From positions 40,214-104,213 of the forward strand of contig SMYC01000152.1 of NCBI GenBank assembly GCA_004356105.1: a stretch of DNA of 64,000 nucleotides, written 5' to 3'. This DNA is from Acidobacteriota bacterium (GTDB lineage: Bacteria > Acidobacteriota > Vicinamibacteria > Marinacidobacterales > SMYC01). Position numbers and translations under genes: made by a program. Below are positions 32,842 to 42,823 of this stretch, piece by piece (the stretch's first letter is position 1; every line of letters begins with the position of its first letter). Below the pieces are notes generated by a model that searched no databases, was not told where the DNA came from, and worked only from the letters and a program-made list of their open reading frames with translations.

Positions 32842-34069
32842 AATATCGGACCGCTTCAACGTGTTCGTGGTTGTGGCCAAAAATACGCTTGAAGCGCTCG
32901 ATGTCTTCCGGCGTGCCGGTGGCTTTGGCCATGTTGTCGCTGAGCTTCACCGTGCGAAGGCCGTCGGCTTCCACGGCTTTGACTACGATCGAGACCGGAT
33001 CAAAACCTAGATCGTTGGTCAGGTTCGTGCCCCATCCGAAGCTCAGCTTGACCCGTCCGTGAAAACGCTCCGACAATTGGAGGATCGTTTCGAGCTCGAG
33101 GCCGTCGCTGAAAATCAGAAGCTTCTCCTTCGGATCCACGCCGTGCGACTCGTAGAAGCTCAATGCGCGCTCGCCGAACTCGAAAGGATCCCCGGAGTCG
33201 TGCCGGAGCCCCTTCCATGCACGAGCTTGATCTTTCGTCATGTCGTGAAAGAAAAACTCCGAGCCGTAGGTATCCGTCAACGCAATGGAGAGCCCCCAGC
33301 CATAGAGCTCCCACCAATCCTTCAACACCCGATTATGCGAAGCGCGGATGCGATCGTCCGATTCGTGCATGATGCTCGACATCACCATGTAGAGCTCGTG
33401 CGCGGAGGTTCCCATGGGGACGAGCCCGTGCAGCATCGCCGACTCGGTGGCCGACGTGCCCGCGAACTGACCAGGGAGCTCCGCGGCAAGCACGCGGTCG
33501 ACATAGTGCTGCCACTCTCGACTGAAGCGACGCCTCGTACCGAAATCGACAAACTCGATCTCGGGATGCTCGCGCAGAGTTCGAATCTTCTCTGCGAGCC
33601 GGACCTTGCCTCGGGCATAGACGAGGTCCTGCTCGAAAGGCGAGAGCTTGCGCAAGAGGCTTCGGTTATAGAGCTCGTTCAAAAGAGCGAGCGCTATAGT
33701 CTCCCAGTAGATAGCTTCGGACCACAAGCCGTGAAATCGCATCTGAAAGCTGCCTTCCTCTTCTTCGAGCTCGTAGTCGGGAAGCCGCAGCTGGCGCAAA
33801 AACTCGAGGTAGTCCTCGGTGAACATCCGATCCCCGTATTCGTTCGTCCCACGGAGATAATGGAGCTCGCTATTGTTGAACCGCAAGCTCCGCGCGTGGT
33901 CGAGCTCGGCGCGGAGCTCGTCCCGATCGACGATGTCCGCGAGCCGCACGTGCCGCGTCCGGTTGGTCAAAGCATAGGTGACGGTAACGTCGGGGTAGCG
34001 CAGAAACACCATCTGCCCCATGGTGAACTTGTAGAAATCGACATCGAGCAAAGATTGGATGATAGGCAT
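32840..34069 (-). CDS. pncB: Nicotinate phosphoribosyltransferase
   Basis: LLDVDFYKFTMGQMVFLRYPDVTVTYALTNRT, FVDFGTRRRFSREWQ, GTSATESAMLHGLVPMGTSAHE, GWGTNLTNDLG. Confidence 0.95.
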   Translation of the reverse strand: MPIIQSLLDVDFYKFTMGQMVFLRYPDVTVTYALTNRTRHVRLADIVDRDELRAELDHARSLRFNNSELHYLRGTNEYGDRMFTEDYLEFLRQLRLPDYELEEEEGSFQMRFHGLWSEAIYWETIALALLNELYNRSLLRKLSPFEQDLVYARGKVRLAEKIRTLREHPEIEFVDFGTRRRFSREWQHYVDRVLAAELPGQFAGTSATESAMLHGLVPMGTSAHELYMVMSSIMHESDDRIRASHNRVLKDWWELYGWGLSIALTDTYGSEFFFHDMTKDQARAWKGLRHDSGDPFEFGERALSFYESHGVDPKEKLLIFSDGLELETILQLSERFHGRVKLSFGWGTNLTNDLGFDPVSIVVKAVEADGLRTVKLSDNMAKATGTPEDIERFKRIFGHNHEHVEAVRY

Positions 34070-34071
34070 CG

Positions 34072-35100
34072 CTACCGCCTTTCCTTTGCGAGCGTCGCGG
34101 AGAGCTCGGGCCAGGTGTCGATAGGCTCGGTGCAGAGGACTCGATGCATCCCGGCCTGTTCAAATTCTCGAAAGACAGCGTCCGCCTCGTCGGTAAAATC
34201 GGCGACGCCTGGGACGACGACCGGTGACGTCGCGTCCTCGAGCAGATAGATTTTCCGCGCGAGCGCGGGGTCGCGCTTTTTGATCTCGGCGAGCAGATCG
34301 GCAACCGTCCACGCGACGCAGTGACTCTTCGCTTGGCCGGCCACGATGAGCGCGTCGTAGGCGAGAAGCTCTTCGACGAAGGCCTCGTCTTTGGGCGGTG
34401 CTAGCCCACCGGATTCGGTCGACAGCTCGGGCCGAAGCACCGAGTAGTTCTCGCTCAACGGATGATCGCCTTTGACCTCGAACGCCGTCTGAGCGCCGCG
34501 CAGGATGTTGTGAAAAAAAACGGCCTCCTCGACGGTGGAGACGAGCGCGTGGCCGATGCCTCCGAGCATCGCGTGGTAAGGCCATACCATGAGGGAGTAC
34601 TTACCGTCCTGGCTGAGGGTCCGGCAATATTGCTCCAGATATTCTTGGTCGCAGCCGGGAATCGATTCCAGCGCGCGCGGACTCACCTTCCACCGGCCGG
34701 AGGTGACGTCTTCGAGTGTGACCACCGTCATAGGCTCGGGGTGCTCCCCCGCCATGTCGACGAGAAAGGCGCTGTGGAAGATCTGCATAGCTTTGTGGGT
34801 GTCGAGTGTGGCATGGATGCGCGTGATGCGATCGAGATTCTCGTAGATGAACCGACAAAGCCGCTTGTTGTCCTCGACAGCGGCCATCCCCGATCGCCCC
34901 GCAACAAAGAGCTCGAATTCCGGAATGCAGAATGTGTTCTGGACATCCACGAGCAAAAGCCCAATACGATAGGCGTCACTCGAGGACGGCGCCACGGCGT
35001 GCTGCTCGCGCCACCTCTGAGCCTCGCGGGCCAGCTTTTCGTAAGGGACGCGAAAGACCTCACCCACTTTTTCGGGATCGAAATGTTCCGGTATTATCAA
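34072..35100 (-). CDS. Isochorismatase-family cysteine hydrolase (nicotinamidase-like, enlarged)
   Basis: IGLLLVDVQNTFCIPEFELFVAGRSG; ALIVAGQAKSHCVAWTVADLL catalytic Cys; adjacent to pncB. Confidence 0.85.
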   Translation of the reverse strand: MIIPEHFDPEKVGEVFRVPYEKLAREAQRWREQHAVAPSSSDAYRIGLLLVDVQNTFCIPEFELFVAGRSGMAAVEDNKRLCRFIYENLDRITRIHATLDTHKAMQIFHSAFLVDMAGEHPEPMTVVTLEDVTSGRWKVSPRALESIPGCDQEYLEQYCRTLSQDGKYSLMVWPYHAMLGGIGHALVSTVEEAVFFHNILRGAQTAFEVKGDHPLSENYSVLRPELSTESGGLAPPKDEAFVEELLAYDALIVAGQAKSHCVAWTVADLLAEIKKRDPALARKIYLLEDATSPVVVPGVADFTDEADAVFREFEQAGMHRVLCTEPIDTWPELSATLAKERR

Positions 35101-35771
35101 AATATCTCGACAATCTGGGCCTCGGGCTCGCGGCTCGTAAAGCTATAGAGCATCGCTGGCCGGTGACGCCCCCCCGTCGATCTCTCTCCGGATGCCTGAA
35201 CGATACCGAGCGACGAGACTTTCTTGCGGAAGTTCCGTTTGTCGAGCCTTCGGCTCAGCACCGTTTCATAGGCCGCCTGGAGCTCGCTGAGTGTGAACTT
35301 CTCCGGGAGCAGCGACCACATCACGTTCGTGTATTGAATCTTCGCGGTCAGTCGCGCCCGGGCGTAGTCGAGAATGGTCTCGTGGTCGTAGGCAAGTTTC
35401 CCCGGAAGCCCTTCGACGCCCCAAAATCGTACTTGTTTATACTTGTCGGTCGTCTTCAATTCGAGACGGTCGCGTTGGACGAGTGAGAAATAGGCAATCG
35501 AGACGACCCGGCCGCTCGGGTCCCGCGACTCGTCGTCGAAGCTATAGAGCTGCTCGAGATAGACGTCGCGGAGGCCCGTCTGCTCCTCGAGAACCCGCGA
35601 CGCCGCACCATCGAGCCTTTCGCCGTCGTCAATGAGCCCTCCTGGCAACGCCCACACACCGTGGAAGGGGTCCTGTTTCATCTGGATGAGCAGCACGTCG
35701 AGCCTTCCCTGGGCGACCGTGAAAATGCAGTTATCCACGGCGACTAGAACTTGCTGCGTTTTATTGGCCAT
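35097..35771 (-). CDS. nrtR: NUDIX-domain/winged-helix regulator, NrtR family
   Basis: GVWALPGGLIDDGERLDGAASRVLEEQTGL Nudix-like box; C-terminal LSELQAAYETVLSRRLDKRNFRKKVSSLGIV; linked to NAD genes. Confidence 0.85.
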   Translation of the reverse strand: MANKTQQVLVAVDNCIFTVAQGRLDVLLIQMKQDPFHGVWALPGGLIDDGERLDGAASRVLEEQTGLRDVYLEQLYSFDDESRDPSGRVVSIAYFSLVQRDRLELKTTDKYKQVRFWGVEGLPGKLAYDHETILDYARARLTAKIQYTNVMWSLLPEKFTLSELQAAYETVLSRRLDKRNFRKKVSSLGIVQASGERSTGGRHRPAMLYSFTSREPEAQIVEIF

Positions 35772-35793
35772 CCCGTGCCATCCGCCCTCGTGT

Positions 35794-35812
35794 TAGTGTA
35801 CATATTACACCA
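35794..35812. promoter_or_regulatory. Candidate NrtR operator
   Basis: TAGTGTA-CATAT-TACACCA, an inverted repeat with one mismatch, 23 nt upstream of the nrtR ATG. Confidence 0.5.
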
Positions 35813-35855
35813 TCAATATACGCGAAAGGGAATCGCGCGTCAAACGGGGAAGTCA

Positions 35856-38281
35856 CTAAAGAAGCTGGGCGGCACCGGCGAAAGAGAGAACCTCACCGGC
35901 GGTCTGAAAGCGCTCTTCCGGTCTCTTCGCGAGGCACAGAAGAACGAGCTCTTCGAGCTTCTCGTTGATCTCGGTGCGTTTTGGCCGCAGCGGCGGGGCC
36001 GGCGTGTGCAGGTGGTGCATCAAGAGGTTGCCCTCGGTGAACGGGGCGCGGCCGACGAGAAGCTCATAGAGCGTCGCGCCGAGCGAGTACACATCGGTGC
36101 GCGGGTCCGTCAGCTTTCCCTGAATCGCCTCCGGGGAAATGTATTTCGGCGTCCCCGACATCGAGTAGGCCCAACTCTCCCCGCTCTTTTCATCCTCAGG
36201 GGGCTCGGCGGGGCGGGCGAGCCCGAAGTCCAAGAGCTTCACACGGTCATCGGCGGTGAGTATAACGTTCGACGGCTTCAAGTCGCGATGGATGATCCCG
36301 CGACTATGCGCGTGGTCGAGGCCCTGACAGACCGAGACCAGCCAGTGAAGCGCTTCGGGAATGTCGAGCCAGGTTTTTTTCCGAAGGATGCCTTGATAGG
36401 TCTCCCCTTCTATGAGCTCCATGCAAATGAACGCCTTGTCCCCGTCATAGCCCAGGTCGTAAACGGTGACGATATTGGGATGGTTGAGCGCCGCGGCGGC
36501 GCGCGCTTCTGCCAATAGCTGTTCGCGCGCCGCCGGATCTTTGGCGAGTGACTCTGCGAGCACTTTGTAAGCGACAGGTCGTTTGAGCAACCGGTCGAAT
36601 GCTTTGTATACAGACCCCATGCCGCCTTTACCGAGCATGCCGGTGATCTCGTAGCGCGCCTTGTCCTGATGCGTCACGATCGGCTTCGCGCTCTTGATCG
36701 TCTCGGAACGTGTTTGCTCGTCTTCGATCTGCTGCTGAAGCTTTTTATAGCGCTCGTTGGCGCCGCGATAGTCGTAGCGCACGACGATCACGCGGCGCAA
36801 AATGTCGGCAGCCTCGTCGAGGTTCCCTTCCGATTCTTCGGCGCGCGCGAGCTCGTCCCAAAGCTCGAGATTGTCCCCGGTCACCTCCTGTCCCGCGAGC
36901 ACGGTGCGAAGCTTGTCGCCAGCGAGCGACGCCCAGCCCCGTCGCACGAAAGCTCGGGCGAGCTGCACCACGGCGACAGTAAAATTCGGGTCCGACGCCG
37001 GGACTTGCTGAAGGAACTCCACCATCTTGGTCTCGGAGTTCGCTTCCGCGGCGGATTTGGCGGCGTCGAAAAATCGGTTGGACTTGGCGAAAAGAAGGCT
37101 AGCTAGATCGAAATCGCCGAGCTCGAAATAAAGCTCGGCGGATTTTTCTTTATTGCCCGCCTTGAGGAACAGATCCGCGGCCCGTCCCTTCTCTTCCGCC
37201 TGGAGCGCTGCGCCCGCGGCCTCATTGTAAGCGCCGGCTTGCTCGTAACATTCCGAGGCGCGCTCGAATCGTCCTTCTGTTTCGAAGATTTCAGCGGCGC
37301 GGATGGGGTCGCCACCTTTCAGAAAGGATTCCGCTGCCGCCACGGCATCACCGCCCGAGAGCTTTTCGTCGCCGAGAAGATTCGCCGCCTCGCGTATGTC
37401 GCCCGCTTTTTCGTAAAGCTCGGCGGCTTTGCGCGTCGAGCCGGCCTTTTTCCAGAGCTCCGCGGCACGCCGGATCTCGCCATTTTCTTCCGCGAGCCCC
37501 GCAGCGAGACGCAATTGACCGCCGCGCTCGTAGATCTCGATCGCGCGCGCGGTCTCGCCCGCTTTTTCGAAACACCGGCCCGCGCGATGGCTCAGCCGGG
37601 CGAGCTCGGCAACGTGGCTCGCCGCACCGTAGTGGCTGCTGCGCCATCGATCTCCTGGGCTTGACGGGCGAAGCTCTCGCCGGCTTTCGCGAGCTCGCCA
37701 CCTCGTTCATAGGCTTCGGCGGCACGCACATGGTTGTCTGCGCGCGCGTAGATTTTCGCCGCTTTCTCGAAATCTCCCGATTCGAGGAACTCCGCCGCGG
37801 CTTCGAGAGACGAGCCTGCTTTCACATAAGCATCCGCGGCATTCTCGTGCTGTCCGAGCTCTTTGTAGAGTTGGGCGGCGCGAAGCTTCTCGTCCGAGAG
37901 CAGAAACCAATCCGCGGCAACTTCTTTGTGTCCGAGACGAAGGCACATCTCGCCGGCGAGGTGGTACTCCCCGGCCTTTTCATAACAATCGAGCGCCTTG
38001 TCGAGATCGCCGAGCTGGTCGTAGTGAAGCCCAGCCGTGAGCCAGTCGCCGGACTTCTCCGCCGCCATCGCCCCGCCCTTCGCCTTGAGCCCCTCGACGC
38101 GAGCGCCGAACAAACGCTCACCAACGCCGCCAACGAGCGCGAGCACGCCTGTTTTTTGATTGACGATGTGGATCGCCCACACGACGCCGAGCGTAAGGGC
38201 AAACATTCTGACGTTGCCCCATGAGAGATAGCTCGTGAGCCCGCCGATATGTCCCCAAACAACTTCCACGAATTCTGCCAC
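35856..38281 (-). pseudogene. Membrane-anchored helical-repeat Ser/Thr kinase, apparently split by a frameshift (ORFs 37592-38281 and 35856-37514)
   Basis: Upstream ORF has a TM segment and AAxxYxKAGxxxxAA repeats; downstream ORF continues the repeats in the -1 frame into YEITGMLGKGGMGSVYKAFD..HRDLKPSNVILTADDRVKLLDFGLA. Confidence 0.7.
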
Positions 38282-38293
38282 GCGCTCTTGTCC

Positions 38294-39157
38294 CTAGAGG
38301 TCCAGCTCTTTGAGAAAGTCACGGAAACGCGCGCCGAGATCGGGGCGTTTCAGCGCATAATCGACGGTGGCCTTGAGAAAGCCCAGCTTGTTGCCGCAAT
38401 CGTGGCGAACGCCCTCGAACTCGAAGCCATAAATGTCGGTCTCTCCGAGCAAAGACGCGAGCCCGTTGGTCAGCTGGATCTCACCGCGCTGGTCTTTCGC
38501 CGTTGACTTCAAATGGTCGAAGATCGCGGGCGTCAGGATGTAGCGGCCGATGATGGCGAGATCGGAGGGCGCGTCCTCGACCGCCGGTTTCTCCACGAGC
38601 TTCTTGACTTTGTGCAGCCCATCGCCGACCGACTCCGCGGCAATGACGCCGTAGCTCGAAATGTCTTCTTTCGGGACGCGCATCACCGCGAGCACCGGAG
38701 CCTGGACTTTTTCATAAACCTCGACCATCTGCCGGATACAGGGGACGTCGCTCGCGACGAGGTCGTCGCCGAGAAGCACCGCAAAGGGCTCGTTTCCCAC
38801 GAGAGGCTCCGCGACCGAGACCGCGTGGCCGAGCCCAAGCGCTTCTTTCTGTCGGACATAGCACACGTTGACGAGATCCGAAATCGCCTTCACGATCTCG
38901 AGCTCCTCGCTCTTTCCCTTCTCCTCGAGAAAGCGCTCGAGCTCGAACGACACGTCGAAATGATCTTCGATGGCCGTCTTCCCCCGCCCGGTCACGATGA
39001 TGACGTCGGTGATGCCGGATGCGACGGATTCTTCAATCGCGTATTGGATCAGCGGCTTGTCGACGAGAGGCAGCATCTCTTTCGGCTGCGCTTTGGTCGC
39101 CGGGAGAAATCGCGTCCCCAGCCCGGCGGCAGGTAAAACGGCTTTACGGATACTCAT
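38294..39157 (-). CDS. galU: UTP-glucose-1-phosphate uridylyltransferase
   Basis: MSIRKAVLPAAGLGTRFLPATKAQPKEMLPLVDKPLIQYAIEESVASGI. Confidence 0.95.
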   Translation of the reverse strand: MSIRKAVLPAAGLGTRFLPATKAQPKEMLPLVDKPLIQYAIEESVASGITDVIIVTGRGKTAIEDHFDVSFELERFLEEKGKSEELEIVKAISDLVNVCYVRQKEALGLGHAVSVAEPLVGNEPFAVLLGDDLVASDVPCIRQMVEVYEKVQAPVLAVMRVPKEDISSYGVIAAESVGDGLHKVKKLVEKPAVEDAPSDLAIIGRYILTPAIFDHLKSTAKDQRGEIQLTNGLASLLGETDIYGFEFEGVRHDCGNKLGFLKATVDYALKRPDLGARFRDFLKELDL

Positions 39158-39281
39158 GAGGCCGATCGAGTCCTTTTCCGAAATGAGTCCAGGGGTGGTT
39201 TGACGGAAAGCTAGATAAGATAGGCTCGCATGCATCACGCCGGCGCGCAAGCAGGAATTGCGGCAATGCTACAATGCGCCC

Positions 39282-40577
39282 GTGCTCGACGTTAAATTCG
39301 TTGCCGAAAATCTCGACTTCGTAACCCGTAAGCTCCGCGAGCGTGGGGCCGAGGTCTACCTCGAGAGCTTCGAGAAGCTGACCGGCCTGAACACCGAGCG
39401 GAAAAGCCTCCAGACCGACGTCAGCACGATGCGTCACGAGCACCAGACAGCATCGAAGAAGATTGGGGCGCTGTTCAAGGAAGGCAAGAAAGACGAAGCA
39501 GAAGCGCTGAGGGGACATCTTCGCCTGGACTCCGACGCGATCAAAGCCAAAGAAAACCGGCAGCGCGAGGTCGGCGAGGCGCTCGACAAGCTTCTGGCCA
39601 CGGTCCCAAACCTCGCCCATGAGAGCGTCCCTGTCGGTCCCGACGAGTCCGCCAACGAAGAAACCCGGCGATGGGGCGAGCTTCCCCAGATGGACTTCAC
39701 GCCAAAGCCTCACTGGGAGCTCGGCGAAGCGCTCGGCATCTTGAATTTCGAGCGCGCGGCAAAGATGTCGGGCGCGCGCTTTGCGGTGCTCGACGGCCTC
39801 GGTGCGCGGCTCGAGCGAGCCCTCATCAACTTCATGCTCGACATCCACACGAAGGAGCACGGCTATCGCGAAATGGTCCCGCCTTTTCTCGTCGGCTCGG
39901 ACGCACTCTTCGGCGCGGGCCAGCTTCCGAAGTTCGAGGAAGATCTGTTCAAGGTCCGGGAGCACGACCTTTATCTCATCCCGACGGCGGAAGTGCCGCT
40001 CACTAACTTGCATCGGGACGAGATTCTCGAAGCGTCCGAGCTACCCCGCCGCTATACGGCTGTAACACCTTGTTTTCGAAGCGAAGCGGGATCCCATGGA
40101 AGAGACGTGCGAGGGCTCATACGCCAGCATCAGTTCAACAAAGTCGAGCTCGTGAAGATCACCGACGCGGAAAGCTCTTTTGACGAGCTGGAGACGTTGA
40201 CCGCGGATGCCGAGTCCATTTTGAGAAGGCTCGAGCTCCCCTATCGCGTCATGACCCTCTCGACGGGCGACATGGGGTTCTCGGCCGCGAAAACATATGA
40301 CCTCGAAGTGTGGCTGCCGTCTCAAGACACCTATCGCGAGATCAGCTCGTGCAGCAACTGCACCGATTTTCAAGCGCGGCGCGCCAAGATCCGGTACCGC
40401 CCCGAGCCGAAAGCGAAGACGCGCTTCTGTCATACATTGAACGGATCGGCCCTCGCGATCGGCCGCACTTGGCTCGCGATTCTCGAGAACCACCAGAACG
40501 AGGACGGCTCGATCACGATCCCCGAAGCGCTCTGTCCCTATCTAGACGGACTCGAGGTGATTACGAAGAACGGGTGA
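39282..40577 (+). CDS. serS: Seryl-tRNA synthetase
   Basis: [72 protein letters not shown] start at 39282 preferred. Confidence 0.95.
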   Translation: MLDVKFVAENLDFVTRKLRERGAEVYLESFEKLTGLNTERKSLQTDVSTMRHEHQTASKKIGALFKEGKKDEAEALRGHLRLDSDAIKAKENRQREVGEALDKLLATVPNLAHESVPVGPDESANEETRRWGELPQMDFTPKPHWELGEALGILNFERAAKMSGARFAVLDGLGARLERALINFMLDIHTKEHGYREMVPPFLVGSDALFGAGQLPKFEEDLFKVREHDLYLIPTAEVPLTNLHRDEILEASELPRRYTAVTPCFRSEAGSHGRDVRGLIRQHQFNKVELVKITDAESSFDELETLTADAESILRRLELPYRVMTLSTGDMGFSAAKTYDLEVWLPSQDTYREISSCSNCTDFQARRAKIRYRPEPKAKTRFCHTLNGSALAIGRTWLAILENHQNEDGSITIPEALCPYLDGLEVITKNG

Positions 40578-40613
40578 GCGCCGAGACTCCGGGCACTAGG
40601 CCCTAATCTAGCT

Positions 40614-41918
40614 CTAGCACGCCTCGACGGCCTCGACAGCCTCGACAGTTTGTCCCTCGGCTTCGAGTGCGACCTGCGTGCTCGCGTCTCGCCACGCAGG
40701 TGGCGCGGGTCGGCCGAGAAGGAATCCCTGGCCGTAAGTGATGCCGATCTCGAGAAGCGTCTCGAGCTCCTCCGGACGCTCGATCCCTTCGGCGATGATC
40801 GTCGAGCCCATCTTGTCGGCGAGCACTTTGAGCGCGCGAACCATTTCCCGGCGCACGAAGCTCGTGTCGAGATGGCGGATGAGACCGATGTCGAACTTCA
40901 AGTATTGTGGGTGCAGCCACGCGATCCGCTCGAGCCCCGAATAGCCGGCGCCGATATCATCGATCCCGATACTGATGCCGAGGTCGGTGAGCTGTTTGAC
41001 GGCTTCGCCGAACAACGTAAAGTTCTCGATGATCGTGTTCTCGGTCAGCTCGAAGATCAATTGCTGCGGCTCGAGCCCAGCTTCGTCGAGCAGACGCAAG
41101 AGGCTGTCCCCTTGAAGCGCTGGGTCGTAGATGGACGTCGGCAGCACGTTGACGAAGAGCTTGGTGTCGCGCGGGAATCCTTTGGCATTTTTGAGCGCCT
41201 TGTGCCGGCAGAGTCGATCCAGCTCGAAGGAAAGGTTCCCTTCCTCGGCCGTCGAGAAGAGGTCGAGCGGGCTGGCAAAAGGCGAATCCGCCGGTCCGCG
41301 GCTCAGAGCTTCGAAGCCCATGGTCCTGCGATCGCCCATGTCGACGATCGGTTGGAACACGGTACCGAGCTCCTCGTGCATGAGAATCTCTTGTAGAAGA
41401 CCGCGGGAACGAAACTGCCGATCGGCCTGAACGAGGCGCGCGCATTGCCACGCGTCCTGGACGAGACGGGCGATGAGCCGCTCAGGCGAGATGAGCGGGT
41501 TGTCAAGAACGAGACTGAAGCCCACCGTGATGCGGGTTCGACCGCTCAGATAAGGCGAGAGGAGCCGACCGAGGCTGTCATTGAGGGAGTTCTCGACCCG
41601 CTTCGCGACCGCCTCGAGCTCGGCCATGCGCGGAGCGCAGCCGCGCTCCGGCGGACTGAGGAAAACGAGAAAGCCGTCACCGCTGCGATCGTTCGAAGCA
41701 AAGACATCGCTCGCGCGAACTTCCGTGCCAGAGAGCTCGAGAATCAGGTCGGTGGCGCTTTCGAGGACCTCGCTGTAAGTCTTGGAGCCATAGTTCATCT
41801 CGACTTGGTTGAGCGGCGTGAGGTCAACGAGGATGGCACCGAGACCACCCTGCTTTTTCAGAAACGGCAGGATTAGTTCAACGCAATCGAGATAAGGCGC
41901 AGGCTTGAATGGTTCCAT
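40614..41918 (-). CDS. EAL-domain protein with degenerate GGDEF-like N-terminus
   Basis: GFEALSRGP, FELTENTIIENF, IGIDDIGAGYSGLERI, IIAEGIERPEELETLLEIGITYGQGFLLGRP; N-terminal SGDGF in place of GGDEF. Confidence 0.85.
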   Translation of the reverse strand: MEPFKPAPYLDCVELILPFLKKQGGLGAILVDLTPLNQVEMNYGSKTYSEVLESATDLILELSGTEVRASDVFASNDRSGDGFLVFLSPPERGCAPRMAELEAVAKRVENSLNDSLGRLLSPYLSGRTRITVGFSLVLDNPLISPERLIARLVQDAWQCARLVQADRQFRSRGLLQEILMHEELGTVFQPIVDMGDRRTMGFEALSRGPADSPFASPLDLFSTAEEGNLSFELDRLCRHKALKNAKGFPRDTKLFVNVLPTSIYDPALQGDSLLRLLDEAGLEPQQLIFELTENTIIENFTLFGEAVKQLTDLGISIGIDDIGAGYSGLERIAWLHPQYLKFDIGLIRHLDTSFVRREMVRALKVLADKMGSTIIAEGIERPEELETLLEIGITYGQGFLLGRPAPPAWRDASTQVALEAEGQTVEAVEAVEAC

Positions 41919-42164
41919 GTGCAGTCTTCTCTGGTCGGGAGGAGCCGGTGATCGTGTAGCAATTTGCAAGAAACATGCTGGTTTTTTCCATAGGGTCATC
42001 AAATTCGGCTGCCGGCTAGAAGTGGCTGATAGAGAAGAGGTTCTACGGAACAATCTCCGTGATGCCGCTTTTGCAGGCGTTGGCAAAGACCCACAAGGAC
42101 GGTGGGAATACCCAATGGTTCGATCTCTCTTCCAGGAATCGGCGCTACAATGATTCCCCTGGCC

Positions 42165-42250
42165 GGAGGGATGGCCGAGTGGCTTAAGGCGGCGGTCTTG
42201 AAAACCGTTGATCGAAAGGTCCGGGGGTTCGAATCCCTCTCCCTCCGCCA
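42165..42250 (+). tRNA. tRNA-Ser (anticodon UGA), CCA encoded
   Basis: ggaggga/tccctcc acceptor, cggtctTGAaaaccg anticodon arm, long variable arm, gggttcgaatccc T-arm, terminal gcca. Confidence 0.95.
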
Positions 42251-42257
42251 GCCTATT

Positions 42258-42779
42258 TCTGGCTCGGACCTAGCGCTTGGTTTTGTCGCTCGCTCCAGGA
42301 GGGGAGACAAGCAGAACACCGAACCAACGATGTTGTTGGAAGAACCTTTCAACGAGCTGCAAGCAACGTTCTCGCCGGACGGTCGATGGATCGCCTACAC
42401 GTCCGACGAGTCGGGCCGCTTCGAGGTCTACGTTCGATCCTTCCCCGAGCTTCGCGATAGAAACCAGATTTCCACGGATGGCGGGATGGAACCGCTGTGG
42501 AACCGGGACGGGACAGAGCTCTTCTACCGCAATGGCGACAAGATGATGTCTGTGACCACGGCTTTGGCTCCGGAGCTCGTTCTCGGCCGACCGGAGCTAT
42601 TATTCGAGGCTCCCTACGAGGGCCTTCGCCGCCTCACAGCAACAAATTACGATGTCGCCGAGGATGGGCGTTTCTTGATGCTGCAGAGCGAAGAAGATCG
42701 GGCCAACAGCACCTTGCGCATCAACGTCGTTCTGAACTGGTTCGAAGAACTGAAGGCGCACGTTCCAACCGAAAAGTAA
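42258..42779 (+). pseudogene. C-terminal fragment of a TolB-like propeller protein (truncated paralogue)
   Basis: NTEPTMLLEEPFNELQATFSPDGRWIAYTSDESGRFEVYVRSFPEL...RINVVLNWFEELKAHVPTEK matches the end of the 44454-45818 ORF; N-terminal part absent. Confidence 0.8.
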
Positions 42780-42781
42780 CG

Positions 42782-42800
42782 ATCTCGTTCAGAACGAGAT
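42782..42800. terminator. Palindrome between convergent genes; candidate stem-loop, no clear T-tract
   Basis: atctcgttc-a-gaacgagat, 9-bp perfect arms; same palindrome at 45821-45839. Confidence 0.5.
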
Positions 42801-42823
42801 GCCCTAGCCGTCCGACGATCTCG

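Noticed and set aside
42782-42800. Strong rho-independent terminator call for the atctcgttcagaacgagat palindromes
   Set aside because: Perfect stem but no T-tract; kept only as a candidate stem-loop.
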